Source of the DNA: a virus | Length of the DNA stretch: 64,000 bases | Direction: 5' to 3' (one strand) | Virus record (IMG/VR): IMGVR_UViG_3300018036_001349 | Span: 1 to 64,000 of that record | Part shown: in pieces, positions 32,645 to 41,833 of the stretch | Layout of the letters: each line of letters starts with the position of its first letter | Position numbering within the stretch: the stretch's first letter is position 1 | The notes under the pieces: model-generated | The model's database searches: none | The model's input: only the letters and a program-made list of their open reading frames with translations | Told to the model about the DNA's origin: nothing | Program-made: the position numbers and the translations under genes

Positions 32645-35452
32645 ATGACCACCTCGGCAGAAATAGATACAGCCAGGCGCAGCATACAACTCAACATCAA
32701 TAATCTAGTAGGGTGGGTTGAACGCCTAGAATTTGAGGTCGATGATGGTGCAACTTGGAACGAAATCAATGCCGATTGGGGTATTGGCTTTGATAAAGCC
32801 AAAGGTTACGAGAAAGCCTTGGACAATTTGCAACGTCAAAACGACGGCATGCCACCAACTGATCCTGACAAATCTGCAACAACATTTAGGATAGCTGAAA
32901 ACATAGCAGAAGTTAATGCTCTTATTGATAGGTTGCTTGCTGTTGAACTGCAAGCTCTTGCTAACGCAAGCGAAGTTGCACGAATAGACAATTTACCAGC
33001 AGACAGTGCAGGATCACAAGTCGCCAGTGATCAAGCCAGCGCCAATGAAGATAGTAGAGTTAGTAGCCCAACAACTGGAACTGAGGTACTGGATGGTGAA
33101 ACAATCGTATCTTCCGATTCGGTTAACAACAGCCCCACAAATGCAAGGCTAGCAACACTGAGCGGACCCGACGGAGAATTTGCTCTAGGTGCCGACGATG
33201 GCGGAACAATCAGCACAGTGGGTGCTGCTACTGAAGTAGTCAGTGTTACTAATACCCAAACCCCAGACGGCAGAATTGCTGCCGCTGATTCGGTTAGCGC
33301 AAGTGACGACTCGTACGATCAACGCACCTCTAGTACAAATGTCGAAGGTCGTGCAGCCATTGCTAATGAATTTTTGGAAACCATTGTACCTACGCCAAAC
33401 CAACTTATAAACCTTGCTTCGCAGACTTATACTATTTCAGTATACCTTATGGACATCGACGAATACACTCGGATGATACAGTCTGATAGAAAAACATTAC
33501 CGGGAAATCAGTTGTTGTTCCAAAGCGGTGGTGCCACAATTGGCGAACGCAACAAATTCTTTGACTTGGACTTTTATCCAGAAAACGTTGAGCTTAAATG
33601 TTTAGTTGGTACCCAAGGAGTTGGAAGCCCTCATAATGCTGTTACACTTGAATTTGATGTTCTTGAACCTCAAGGCATAACATTCTTAGAAAGACTGCGC
33701 AAGGCAGTTTGGGATCACACAGGGGAACCAGGCGCAACTATTAATGGTCAAAATTATCTTATGGTTATAAGATTTTACGGCTACGACGAAAATGGAAACT
33801 TAGTCAGTGGTCAAGGCAGGGAGTTTACAAGTGATCCAAATGCTTTGGTAGAAAAGTTTATTCCTTTTCAAATAGCCATGCTTAGATATAAACTTGCTGC
33901 ACAAGTTGTTGAGTATCAGCTACAATGCATGATACCCCAAACAACAGTTGGATTTAGTACGTCTAGGGGGTCAATACCTTTTAACTTCCAACTTAATGCG
34001 CCCGATGTGGGCACATTGTTCAACGGTAATATGCAAGTTTCAGCAGGTGCGGCTGCAGAAGAGGATTTTGCAGGAGGTGCACCCGGCGGGGAGTTTGGAA
34101 GCGGCAATCGTAAAGCCGGCAGTGGATCTCCAACTATAACCCAAGGATTAACAGATGCATTAAATCAAAATCAACGTGAACTGGTAAAAAAAGGTGCCCA
34201 AGAAATTGCAGATGTGTACAAAATTGTACTAGAAGACATTCCAGCTTTTCGTGATGCTAAAATGAAAAAGCAAGGAACAACAAATAAATCACGTACACCA
34301 ATGACCGCTACTAGTGATCCAAATATATCGCTAAATGCAAACAAACAAAATTTTGATAGTCAAGGGCGAACATATAGTATCACAGCAGGTACACAAATTA
34401 CACAGTTGATTGACCAGGTAATGAAAAACAGCGAGTATGTTACTGCGCAACAAACCATAGTATTTGACGAAGTAACCAAAGCTGAAATTTCAAACCCTCC
34501 AGTTGGGACCACAATGTGGTACAAGATTACACAACAAAGTAAACCACTTGGTTGGGACAATTTGAGAAAAGATTACGCATATGAAATTACTTACAAAGTA
34601 AACAGATACCAGATCAACACACCAAAGTCTCCTTATTTCCCTCCGTCGGCATATAGAGGGTCGCACAAGATCTATAATTATTTGTTCACCGGAGAAAACA
34701 CAGAAGTGTTGAATCTTGAATTTGAAGCAAACACTAACTATATAACACCAATTGGCAACAGCGGATTAACTGCACCAGTTGACGGCGACGGAAGATATGC
34801 TAACAAACAAATGTTTTCGGTTGGAGCAGAGTCAAGTCAGCAGGGCGGTGCAGGAGAATCAACACTGCCAGCTGCACAATTAGCAGGTAGACTGTATGCT
34901 GACTCTGATGTATTAAAAGTTGATCTTGAAATTGTCGGAGACCCAGACTGGATTACGCAAAGCGAAGTGTTTTACACAGAGGACAACCTTGCACCTTTTG
35001 AACCCGACGGTAGTATGAATGTTAATGCCAGCGAAGTATTGTTTGAGGTACGTTTTAACAGAGCAAATGACTATGATTTGGCAACAGGCTTAACACCAAA
35101 ATACAAAGAAAATATCGACCAAGGTGCTATCAACAACAACACAAACGTAGCCGAAGAACGTTTGGTATTTGCAGCATATTCTATAACCAACATGTTTAAA
35201 GCAGGTAAATTTACACAAAGAATTCAAGGCACGTTGCGAGAATTTACAGCCGATGATCTGGCATTTAACCAAGGAGTTAGTGTACCTCGTACAAATAACA
35301 ACAACGGACCGACTGCTTATTCTGATGATGTTACTGAAAATTACAGCAGGAATGTTAAAACAGATGCAAGTAATTTAACTAATAATCTCACTTTAAACTT
35401 GCCAAAGAGTACAACTAACGCAGTAGACGACGATGGCGCAGGGCCATTTTAA
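32645..35452 (+). CDS. Large baseplate hub-type structural protein, 935 aa
   Basis: Residues 1-250 are low-complexity, Asp/Ser/Ala-rich. Residues 250-410 have LASQTYTISVYLMDIDEYTR, FFDLDFYPENVELKCLVGTQ and EFDVLEPQGITFLERLRKAV, a block recurring in large structural proteins of marine T4-like phages. Later NTPKSPYFPPSAYRGSHKIY and YLFTGENTEVLNLEFEANT are conserved too. It directly precedes the gp5-like gene, the place expected for a gp27-type hub partner, but a gp27 relationship is inference. The C-terminal ~40 residues are Asn/Asp/Thr-rich. AGGA lies before the ATG. Confidence 0.7.
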   Translation: MTTSAEIDTARRSIQLNINNLVGWVERLEFEVDDGATWNEINADWGIGFDKAKGYEKALDNLQRQNDGMPPTDPDKSATTFRIAENIAEVNALIDRLLAVELQALANASEVARIDNLPADSAGSQVASDQASANEDSRVSSPTTGTEVLDGETIVSSDSVNNSPTNARLATLSGPDGEFALGADDGGTISTVGAATEVVSVTNTQTPDGRIAAADSVSASDDSYDQRTSSTNVEGRAAIANEFLETIVPTPNQLINLASQTYTISVYLMDIDEYTRMIQSDRKTLPGNQLLFQSGGATIGERNKFFDLDFYPENVELKCLVGTQGVGSPHNAVTLEFDVLEPQGITFLERLRKAVWDHTGEPGATINGQNYLMVIRFYGYDENGNLVSGQGREFTSDPNALVEKFIPFQIAMLRYKLAAQVVEYQLQCMIPQTTVGFSTSRGSIPFNFQLNAPDVGTLFNGNMQVSAGAAAEEDFAGGAPGGEFGSGNRKAGSGSPTITQGLTDALNQNQRELVKKGAQEIADVYKIVLEDIPAFRDAKMKKQGTTNKSRTPMTATSDPNISLNANKQNFDSQGRTYSITAGTQITQLIDQVMKNSEYVTAQQTIVFDEVTKAEISNPPVGTTMWYKITQQSKPLGWDNLRKDYAYEITYKVNRYQINTPKSPYFPPSAYRGSHKIYNYLFTGENTEVLNLEFEANTNYITPIGNSGLTAPVDGDGRYANKQMFSVGAESSQQGGAGESTLPAAQLAGRLYADSDVLKVDLEIVGDPDWITQSEVFYTEDNLAPFEPDGSMNVNASEVLFEVRFNRANDYDLATGLTPKYKENIDQGAINNNTNVAEERLVFAAYSITNMFKAGKFTQRIQGTLREFTADDLAFNQGVSVPRTNNNNGPTAYSDDVTENYSRNVKTDASNLTNNLTLNLPKSTTNAVDDDGAGPF

Positions 35453-35473
35453 TAAATTAAAGGAACACTATAG

Positions 35474-37978
35474 ATGGTAGAAAACTATCAACGAAGTACA
35501 GGCACATCAAGATCCTTTAAAACTGGCAAAGGTGGCGCCCCGGCAGAAACTGGCCCGTTCATTGGCGAAGTGGTTAACAATGTTGATCCTACCCGTAGTG
35601 GTCGATTGCAAGTTTACATTGAGTATCTTGCTGGCCCGGATAAAACCGAAAAAAGTCTTTGGCGAACTGTTAGTTATATTTCTCCTATGTACGGCAACAC
35701 TCAACAAAGTGTTCCGTCAAAAACTGGCCCAGGTAAATTTGTAGGCAATCAACAAAGCTACGGCTTCTGGGGAACAACGCCAGACATTGGTACTAAGGTT
35801 ATTTGTTTCTTTGCAAATGGCGATCCCAACGAAGGGTATTATATCGGTGCACCCATTGAGCCAGGTATCAATCATATGATGCCAGCTATTGGCGCAAGTA
35901 AAAAATATGTCGACGATACAAATAGTCCGTATTTTGCTAATGCAAAACAGTTGCCAGTAACTGAAGTAAACAACAGTAACCCTGCTATAGCCGAAAATCC
36001 AAGATTCTTCGAAGAGACAAAACCGGTTCACAGTGTGTTAGCTGGACAAATGCTGGATCAAGGTGTTATCAGCGATCCACTGCGAGGACCTATTACTAGT
36101 AACTCACAGCGTGAATCTCCTAGCACAGTATACGGATGGAGTACCCCAGGTCGACCTGTGTTCCAGGGAGGATTTACTCCTGCCGAAATGGCAAAAAAAA
36201 TTGCAAGTGGTCAAGTGCAGGCCAACGAAGCTATAGTAGTGTCAAGACTTGGCGGGCACAGCATTGTAATGGACGATGGCGATCTTCAAGAGCAAGACCA
36301 ATTGCTGCGAGTGCGCACATCTTCAGGTCATCAAATCATGCTAAACGACACCGGAGAGAGCATTCACATAATGCATGCCAACGGTCAGTCTTGGGTAGAA
36401 CTAGGAAAAGAAGGCACAATTGACGTTTATGCATCAAACAGTGTTAATATTCGTAGTCAAGGTGAAATCAACATGCATGCAGCTGGTGATATTAATCTCA
36501 ACAGCGAAGAAGGTAGCATCAAGATGTTTGCCAAAGTTGCTATGGGGCTTGAAACCAAGGCATTGAGTTTAAATGCAACTGACAACTTGTTGCTTTACAG
36601 TAAAAAACAAGTTGGTATTAAAAGTGACGGCAATCTTGCACTGAAATCAAAAAATGGCTCTTGGAATAGTAAAAGCTTAACTCTAACAGGTAAGCCTATC
36701 AAGCTAAACAGCGGTGCAGCTAGCGATGTTCCAACCCCGCAAGACATTCCTAAAAATAAATTACCGAACACTGTGTTCACTGACGGTGTGGGTTGGACAG
36801 TTGAAGCAAATGCAATCGAAACAGTGGCTAGTAGAGCACCTACACACGAGCCATACCCCTTCCACGGAACAGGTGTTAACTTTACTACGTCATTAGCTGG
36901 CGGCGCAAGTGAAGTGCCAGTATCAAACGCAACGCAAGATGTTATTAATCGTGCTAGTGCTGTTGATATTCCAAAAATCACAGTATCAGACTACGAAGTG
37001 CAACCCAGCACCGATACCGCAGTTGGTAAACTAGACCCAGCAACTGTGCGAAGCATGCTATCACAGGCAAGTTTGCAAGTGCCTCAGGCAAGTGATGTAA
37101 TTTCAAACACATTAGGGGTTGGCAAGTATGGGCTTAGTGCTGATCAATTAGAAAAATCTGGATACTTGAAGCCAGGAACTTCGGCGTTCTTCCTCAACGA
37201 TCCAACTACATCTCTTGAATCTGTTCTAAATAATAGCAGTGTGTGGACGGGTTTAAACGGTGTTAGCAATGTTAACAGCTTTCTAGAAAACACAAGTTTA
37301 CAAGACAACACACAAACTGATCTATTAAACTTGGGACTTAGTGAATTGCAGAATCTTGGTGTAGTAACTGGTTTAGAAAATGCATCTGATCTTGCCGGGC
37401 TAGTGCAAGGCGCTGCCAAGTTTGGCGCACCTGCGGTTGCTAAATGGGTTGATGGAGCTGCAATTATTGGAGACACCCTTGCTGGTATCAACAGTAGTAA
37501 AATTACTAGTTTGGATATGGACTCAATAGTACAAGGGGGCAAGTTTGCAGTCGATATGATAGCAGAAAAAATACCTGATGTATTGCAAGGATTTACAACA
37601 ACAAGATTGAGTTCAGTTCTGCAAACAGTTGATCTTAGCAATGTTGCTAGTCTAGCAAACATTCCATCTCTTGGTAATGTGTTTGGCGGCGGCGGCTTGT
37701 TTGGCGGATTTTCTGGGCTTTTTAGCGGAGGTGGCTCGTATTCGTTTCCTGCATTCGCTAACAACACAATAGTTGAAGGAATAGCAAACACTGCTAATAG
37801 AGCTGGGATCGACAATGCAATTACATCAGTTGTCGGCTCATTTAAAGTACAAAATGCAACAGTAAAAACATTGCCTCAAACTGTTCAAGACTATCAAACA
37901 GCATTAAAACTAATGGCAGCAGGCCGGGGCGGCAATGCCGACACTGTAATTGACAGCTTACGAACTAGACTATCATAG
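35474..37978 (+). CDS. gp5: Baseplate hub/needle protein gp5-like without lysozyme, 834 aa
   Basis: Residues 25-140 are a gp5/VgrG OB-fold (FIGEVVNNVDPTRSGRLQVY, TPDIGTKVICFFANGDPNEG). Residues about 275-415 are a VgrG-like triple beta-helix needle (RVRTSSGHQIMLNDTGESIH, VNIRSQGEINMHAAGDINLN). The lysozyme domain found between these in T4 gp5 is missing. The C-terminal 400 residues are Ser/Asn/Leu-rich with a Gly/Phe cluster (FGGGGLFGGFSGLFSGGG). It likely forms the membrane-piercing spike, with peptidoglycan cutting supplied by the SLT protein two genes upstream. Confidence 0.85.
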   Translation: MVENYQRSTGTSRSFKTGKGGAPAETGPFIGEVVNNVDPTRSGRLQVYIEYLAGPDKTEKSLWRTVSYISPMYGNTQQSVPSKTGPGKFVGNQQSYGFWGTTPDIGTKVICFFANGDPNEGYYIGAPIEPGINHMMPAIGASKKYVDDTNSPYFANAKQLPVTEVNNSNPAIAENPRFFEETKPVHSVLAGQMLDQGVISDPLRGPITSNSQRESPSTVYGWSTPGRPVFQGGFTPAEMAKKIASGQVQANEAIVVSRLGGHSIVMDDGDLQEQDQLLRVRTSSGHQIMLNDTGESIHIMHANGQSWVELGKEGTIDVYASNSVNIRSQGEINMHAAGDINLNSEEGSIKMFAKVAMGLETKALSLNATDNLLLYSKKQVGIKSDGNLALKSKNGSWNSKSLTLTGKPIKLNSGAASDVPTPQDIPKNKLPNTVFTDGVGWTVEANAIETVASRAPTHEPYPFHGTGVNFTTSLAGGASEVPVSNATQDVINRASAVDIPKITVSDYEVQPSTDTAVGKLDPATVRSMLSQASLQVPQASDVISNTLGVGKYGLSADQLEKSGYLKPGTSAFFLNDPTTSLESVLNNSSVWTGLNGVSNVNSFLENTSLQDNTQTDLLNLGLSELQNLGVVTGLENASDLAGLVQGAAKFGAPAVAKWVDGAAIIGDTLAGINSSKITSLDMDSIVQGGKFAVDMIAEKIPDVLQGFTTTRLSSVLQTVDLSNVASLANIPSLGNVFGGGGLFGGFSGLFSGGGSYSFPAFANNTIVEGIANTANRAGIDNAITSVVGSFKVQNATVKTLPQTVQDYQTALKLMAAGRGGNADTVIDSLRTRLS

Positions 37979-37981
37979 GAC

Positions 37982-37989
37982 AATAAATA
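37982..37989 (+). promoter_or_regulatory. Possible late promoter before gp25, AATAAATA
   Basis: The box is AATAAATAC, a 7/8 match, and ends five bases before the gp25 ATG. It is too near for a normal leader, so it may be fortuitous or serve the next gene. Confidence 0.3.
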
Positions 37990-37993
37990 CAAT

Positions 37994-38374
37994 ATGCCAA
38001 CATTTATCGGATACAGCACAATCGACAAATACAAGTCATATACGGTCACTGACTTTGCACTGATCAAGCGTGACTTGTTAAACGCATTGAACATACGACA
38101 AGGCGAAATGCCGGGTCGTCCAAATGTGGGTACAACCATGTGGAGTTTAATATATGAACCACAAAATGCCAGCACCTCTCAGCAAGTGATAACTGAAATT
38201 CAGCGAGTGGTTGCACAAGATCCTAGAATAGCTATTAGTGACATTAATGTTTATGCACAAGAAAACGGATTATTAGTTGAACTAGAAGTACAAACAGTAC
38301 AAGGACAGGATGCTGAAATGCTGTCTATTTTCTTCGATCAAAACCAGCAACGTGCAGCATTTTCAGACGTATAA
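37994..38374 (+). CDS. gp25: Baseplate wedge protein gp25
   Basis: A 126-aa member of the gp25-like wedge family (also in type VI secretion and P2 W). FALIKRDLLNALNIRQGEMP, RPNVGTTMWSLIYEPQNAST (the YEP is the family EPR-type motif) and the late helix-strand pattern are conserved. gp25 sits in the wedge and contacts gp6 and gp53, starting sheath contraction. The length equals T4 gp25 (132) within a few residues. It lies between gp5 and gp6, as usual for T4-like marine phages. Confidence 0.9.
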   Translation: MPTFIGYSTIDKYKSYTVTDFALIKRDLLNALNIRQGEMPGRPNVGTTMWSLIYEPQNASTSQQVITEIQRVVAQDPRIAISDINVYAQENGLLVELEVQTVQGQDAEMLSIFFDQNQQRAAFSDV

Positions 38375-38394
38375 ACTACCCAGTTTATTAGTAT

Positions 38395-38402
38395 CATAAA
38401 TA
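38395..38402 (+). promoter_or_regulatory. Late promoter before gp6, CATAAATA
   Basis: The plus strand reads CATAAATACTT, 20 bp before the gp6 start, in the 48-bp gap after gp25. It is a 7/8 match. Confidence 0.5.
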
Positions 38403-38422
38403 CTTGCCAAGGATAGATAAAC

Positions 38423-41400
38423 ATGGCAAAAACAACTAGACAAACCAGTATATTCGGCGTTGAGGATTGGAAACGAATTTACCAAACCTATCGCGAAGCT
38501 GACTTTCAAAGCTATGACTTTGAAACATTAAGAAAAAGTTTCATTGACTACATACGTCTGAATTACCCAGAAAGCTTTAACGACTATATTGAAAGTTCGG
38601 AATTTATTGCCCTCCTTGATGTTATGGCATTTATGGGACAAGCAGGCAGCTTTCGCAATGACCTGAACACAAGAGAGAACTTCCTCGACACTGCAGAACG
38701 TAGAGACAGTGTGACAAAACTAGCCGAATTGGTAAGTTACACTCCTAAACGTAATACAGCGGCACAAGGCTTTTTAAAAATACAAAGTATTAGCAGCACC
38801 GAGGACATAGTTGATTTTACTGGTGTTAACTTGTCTAATGTCACAGTTAACTGGAACGATACTACTAATCCAAACTGGCTAGAGCAATTCACCGTAATTG
38901 TTAACAGTGTGCTGAACGGTAGCCAAAGATTTGGTAACCCTGGCAACAGCCAAACTATTCTTGGTGTGCAAAATGACGAATATCAGATCAATCTTGCACC
39001 TGGGTTTCTCCCGGTGGTACCATTTTCATCAACAGTTAATGGTACTAACATGGTATTTGAAGCCGTTAGCTCAACTTCGCTAGACAAAGATTACCTATAC
39101 GAACCTGCGCCGAAACCCAATGGTGCATTTAATATGTTGTACAGAAATGATAAACAAGGGTACGCTAGTGCCAATACAGGATTCTTCTTTATGTTTAAAC
39201 AAGGATCGCTAACTGATTATCCTTTTAACTTGGGCGAGCGTATTAGTAATAGAGTGGTTAACGTAAACATTGAAGGCATTAACAATGAAGATGTTTGGTT
39301 GTATGAAATAGATTCAACTGGCGCCGTTGGTAACGAATGGGATTTTGTAGAAAACTTGTACACCGGTGCAGTTGAACAACTTACTCCAGAACAGCGTAGA
39401 TATTTCACTATTACATCAAGAACAAATGATCAGATTAATTTAAACTTTGGTGACGGAGTATTTTCGTCTATCCCAGTTGGCACATTTAGATCTTATGTTA
39501 GAGCATCAAACGGTTTGAACTATGTTATCAACACCGACGAAATGCAAAACATTGTTATTTCTATTACCTACATAAGCAGAACTGGTCGCAACGAAACATT
39601 GTCAATGACATGTGCACTAACGCAACCAGTGAGCAACGCAACTAATAGAGAAAGTATTAGCCAAATCAAGCAACGTGCACCTGCTAGATTTTACACACAA
39701 AATAGAATGGTCAATGGCGAAGATTACAACAACTTCCCGTATACATTGTACAACACGATCATCAAATCAAAGGCAGTTAACAGGAGTTCTATTGGTACAA
39801 GTCGCTACTTAGACTTGGTTGACATCACCGGAAAGTATAGCTCGACTAACGTGTTTGCAAGTGATGGATTGATCTACGAAACCACTGATACTCCGGGTTT
39901 TACATTTACGTTTATTGATCAGAATGATATTAGCAGTGTTATTGTTAACCAAGTAGAACCTTTGTTATCCAGTCGAGGTATGCAAGAGTTTTATTATCAA
40001 AACTTTAATCGCCCAGATTTAACTAGTTTGAATCTTAACTGGAATCAAAGTACAACAGCTAACAACGAAACAACAGGTTATTTTAGATTTGCTGCTACTA
40101 ACGCCCCGGCACCAGTTGGGCCACAAGCGTCTGATAATAAAAAATACATTTCACAAGGTGGCCTAGTTAAGTTTGTACCACCAGCTGGGCAATATTTTAA
40201 TAAATTTAATAGACTAGCTACCGGTAGCCCGACACAGCCCGGTGATAAAATGGTGCTTTGGGCAACAGTTACGCAACTTGAGCTCGACGGCACAAACTTT
40301 GGGGTCGGTAACAACACAGACGGAACAGGACCTGTAACTCTTAACAACTTTATTCCAACAAACGCTGTACCAGTGCAAGTAATTACAAACTTTGTTACTG
40401 ATTTGCCTACTACATTAGAGCAAACCATGCGTGAACAAATTGAATTGTACAGAGCATTTGGTTTAGGGTACAACAATCTTACCGAGACGTGGTATGTTAT
40501 TACATCAACTAACTTAGATAACAGTACAACTTTCAGTCTTGCTAATGCGCAAGATACAAGTGGTGCAAATTTAGACAACAGTTGGTTGGTTGCATTTGAA
40601 ACAGATGGTGTTACATACACTGTAACTTCAAGAAGCTTGGAACGCTTCTGGGCTAGTGTGCTAGAAACTCGCTTCTTCTATGATGGTACACAAAAAGTTT
40701 ACGATCCAAAAACTGGCACAGTTATCAATGATTTTATTAATGTGCTAAAAACAAATAATCAACCTGATTCTAGTTCAACATTAAACAGTGATGAGGTACT
40801 TGACATTGTTGGGCAGCCAGCCGAAACAGACGGCTTTGTTGATGATTTCCGTGTTAGAATTAGTTACAAAGATTCAGACAATGATGGTATTCCGGACAAT
40901 CCAGATTACTTTGAAACATTGGTTGCGCCTACTACAAACCCTAACAACAAACGGGTGTATCTACAAAAAACTGTTGATTTTGATAATCTAGAAAGATATA
41001 TTCCACTAGCAAGCGGGGTTGTTAATGGGCAATATGCAACCAAAGATGCAATTGAATTAGTTAAAAGTGAATTTGCAGACAAGCAAGTGTTTTATGCATA
41101 CACTGACAAACTATTTTACATGTTAACAGTTGCATATGATGGTGTTCGTACAATAACGCAAGCATTGGGTTACGTAGTATATACTGGTCGCCAAGACTTG
41201 TATTTCCAGTACAGACACAATGCGCCATTAAGTAGAAGAATTGATCCAGGCACAACCAACATCATCGACATATATCTAGTAACTGATGCATATTATACTG
41301 CATATCAAAACTATGTTAAAGACAGCACCGGAACTGTTAAAGAACCGTCACAGCCCACAATTGACGAACTAACAACAAGTTATAGTAAATTAAATGATTA

Positions 41401-41830
41401 TAAAATGATTTCCGACAATATTATTTTAAACAGTGTGTCTTTTAAACCGTTGTTTGGCACCAAGTCAGACCCTGAGTTGAGGGCAACAGTTAAATGTATT
41501 AAAAATCCAAATAGTACAGTGAGTATTAGTGAAATTAAAAGTCAAGTTATTACTGCAATGAATCAATATTTTACTATCGAAAATTGGGATTTTGGAGATA
41601 CATTCTTCTTCTCGGAGCTTACTGCATACTTGCATGATCAATTAGGCAGTATTATTTCTACTGTAGTACTTGTGCCTACAGATCCTTCAAAATCATTCGG
41701 AGACTTATACGAAATTCGCAGCCAACCAAATGAAATTTTTGTTAATGCAGCAACAGTTAACGATGTTGAAGTTATTAGCGCATTGACTAGCAGTCAATTA
41801 CGTACAGCAACCAACAGCGGAGTAGTATAA
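38423..41830 (+). CDS. gp6: Baseplate wedge protein gp6, extended, 1135 aa
   Basis: The N-terminal domain is a clear gp6 match: FETLRKSFIDYIRLNYPESF, NDYIESSEFIALLDVMAFMG, FRNDLNTRENFLDTAERRDS and LAELVSYTPKRNTAAQGFLK. gp6 forms the continuous ring of the baseplate inner wedge. At 1135 residues it exceeds T4 gp6 (660), with inserted beta-rich modules in the middle (about 400-900). The C-terminal DNIILNSVSFKPLFGTKSDP and YEIRSQPNEIFV resemble the gp6/J-like terminal region. GGATAG precedes the ATG; the giant gene follows by three bases. Confidence 0.9.
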   Translation: MAKTTRQTSIFGVEDWKRIYQTYREADFQSYDFETLRKSFIDYIRLNYPESFNDYIESSEFIALLDVMAFMGQAGSFRNDLNTRENFLDTAERRDSVTKLAELVSYTPKRNTAAQGFLKIQSISSTEDIVDFTGVNLSNVTVNWNDTTNPNWLEQFTVIVNSVLNGSQRFGNPGNSQTILGVQNDEYQINLAPGFLPVVPFSSTVNGTNMVFEAVSSTSLDKDYLYEPAPKPNGAFNMLYRNDKQGYASANTGFFFMFKQGSLTDYPFNLGERISNRVVNVNIEGINNEDVWLYEIDSTGAVGNEWDFVENLYTGAVEQLTPEQRRYFTITSRTNDQINLNFGDGVFSSIPVGTFRSYVRASNGLNYVINTDEMQNIVISITYISRTGRNETLSMTCALTQPVSNATNRESISQIKQRAPARFYTQNRMVNGEDYNNFPYTLYNTIIKSKAVNRSSIGTSRYLDLVDITGKYSSTNVFASDGLIYETTDTPGFTFTFIDQNDISSVIVNQVEPLLSSRGMQEFYYQNFNRPDLTSLNLNWNQSTTANNETTGYFRFAATNAPAPVGPQASDNKKYISQGGLVKFVPPAGQYFNKFNRLATGSPTQPGDKMVLWATVTQLELDGTNFGVGNNTDGTGPVTLNNFIPTNAVPVQVITNFVTDLPTTLEQTMREQIELYRAFGLGYNNLTETWYVITSTNLDNSTTFSLANAQDTSGANLDNSWLVAFETDGVTYTVTSRSLERFWASVLETRFFYDGTQKVYDPKTGTVINDFINVLKTNNQPDSSSTLNSDEVLDIVGQPAETDGFVDDFRVRISYKDSDNDGIPDNPDYFETLVAPTTNPNNKRVYLQKTVDFDNLERYIPLASGVVNGQYATKDAIELVKSEFADKQVFYAYTDKLFYMLTVAYDGVRTITQALGYVVYTGRQDLYFQYRHNAPLSRRIDPGTTNIIDIYLVTDAYYTAYQNYVKDSTGTVKEPSQPTIDELTTSYSKLNDYKMISDNIILNSVSFKPLFGTKSDPELRATVKCIKNPNSTVSISEIKSQVITAMNQYFTIENWDFGDTFFFSELTAYLHDQLGSIISTVVLVPTDPSKSFGDLYEIRSQPNEIFVNAATVNDVEVISALTSSQLRTATNSGVV

Positions 41831-41833
41831 ACT

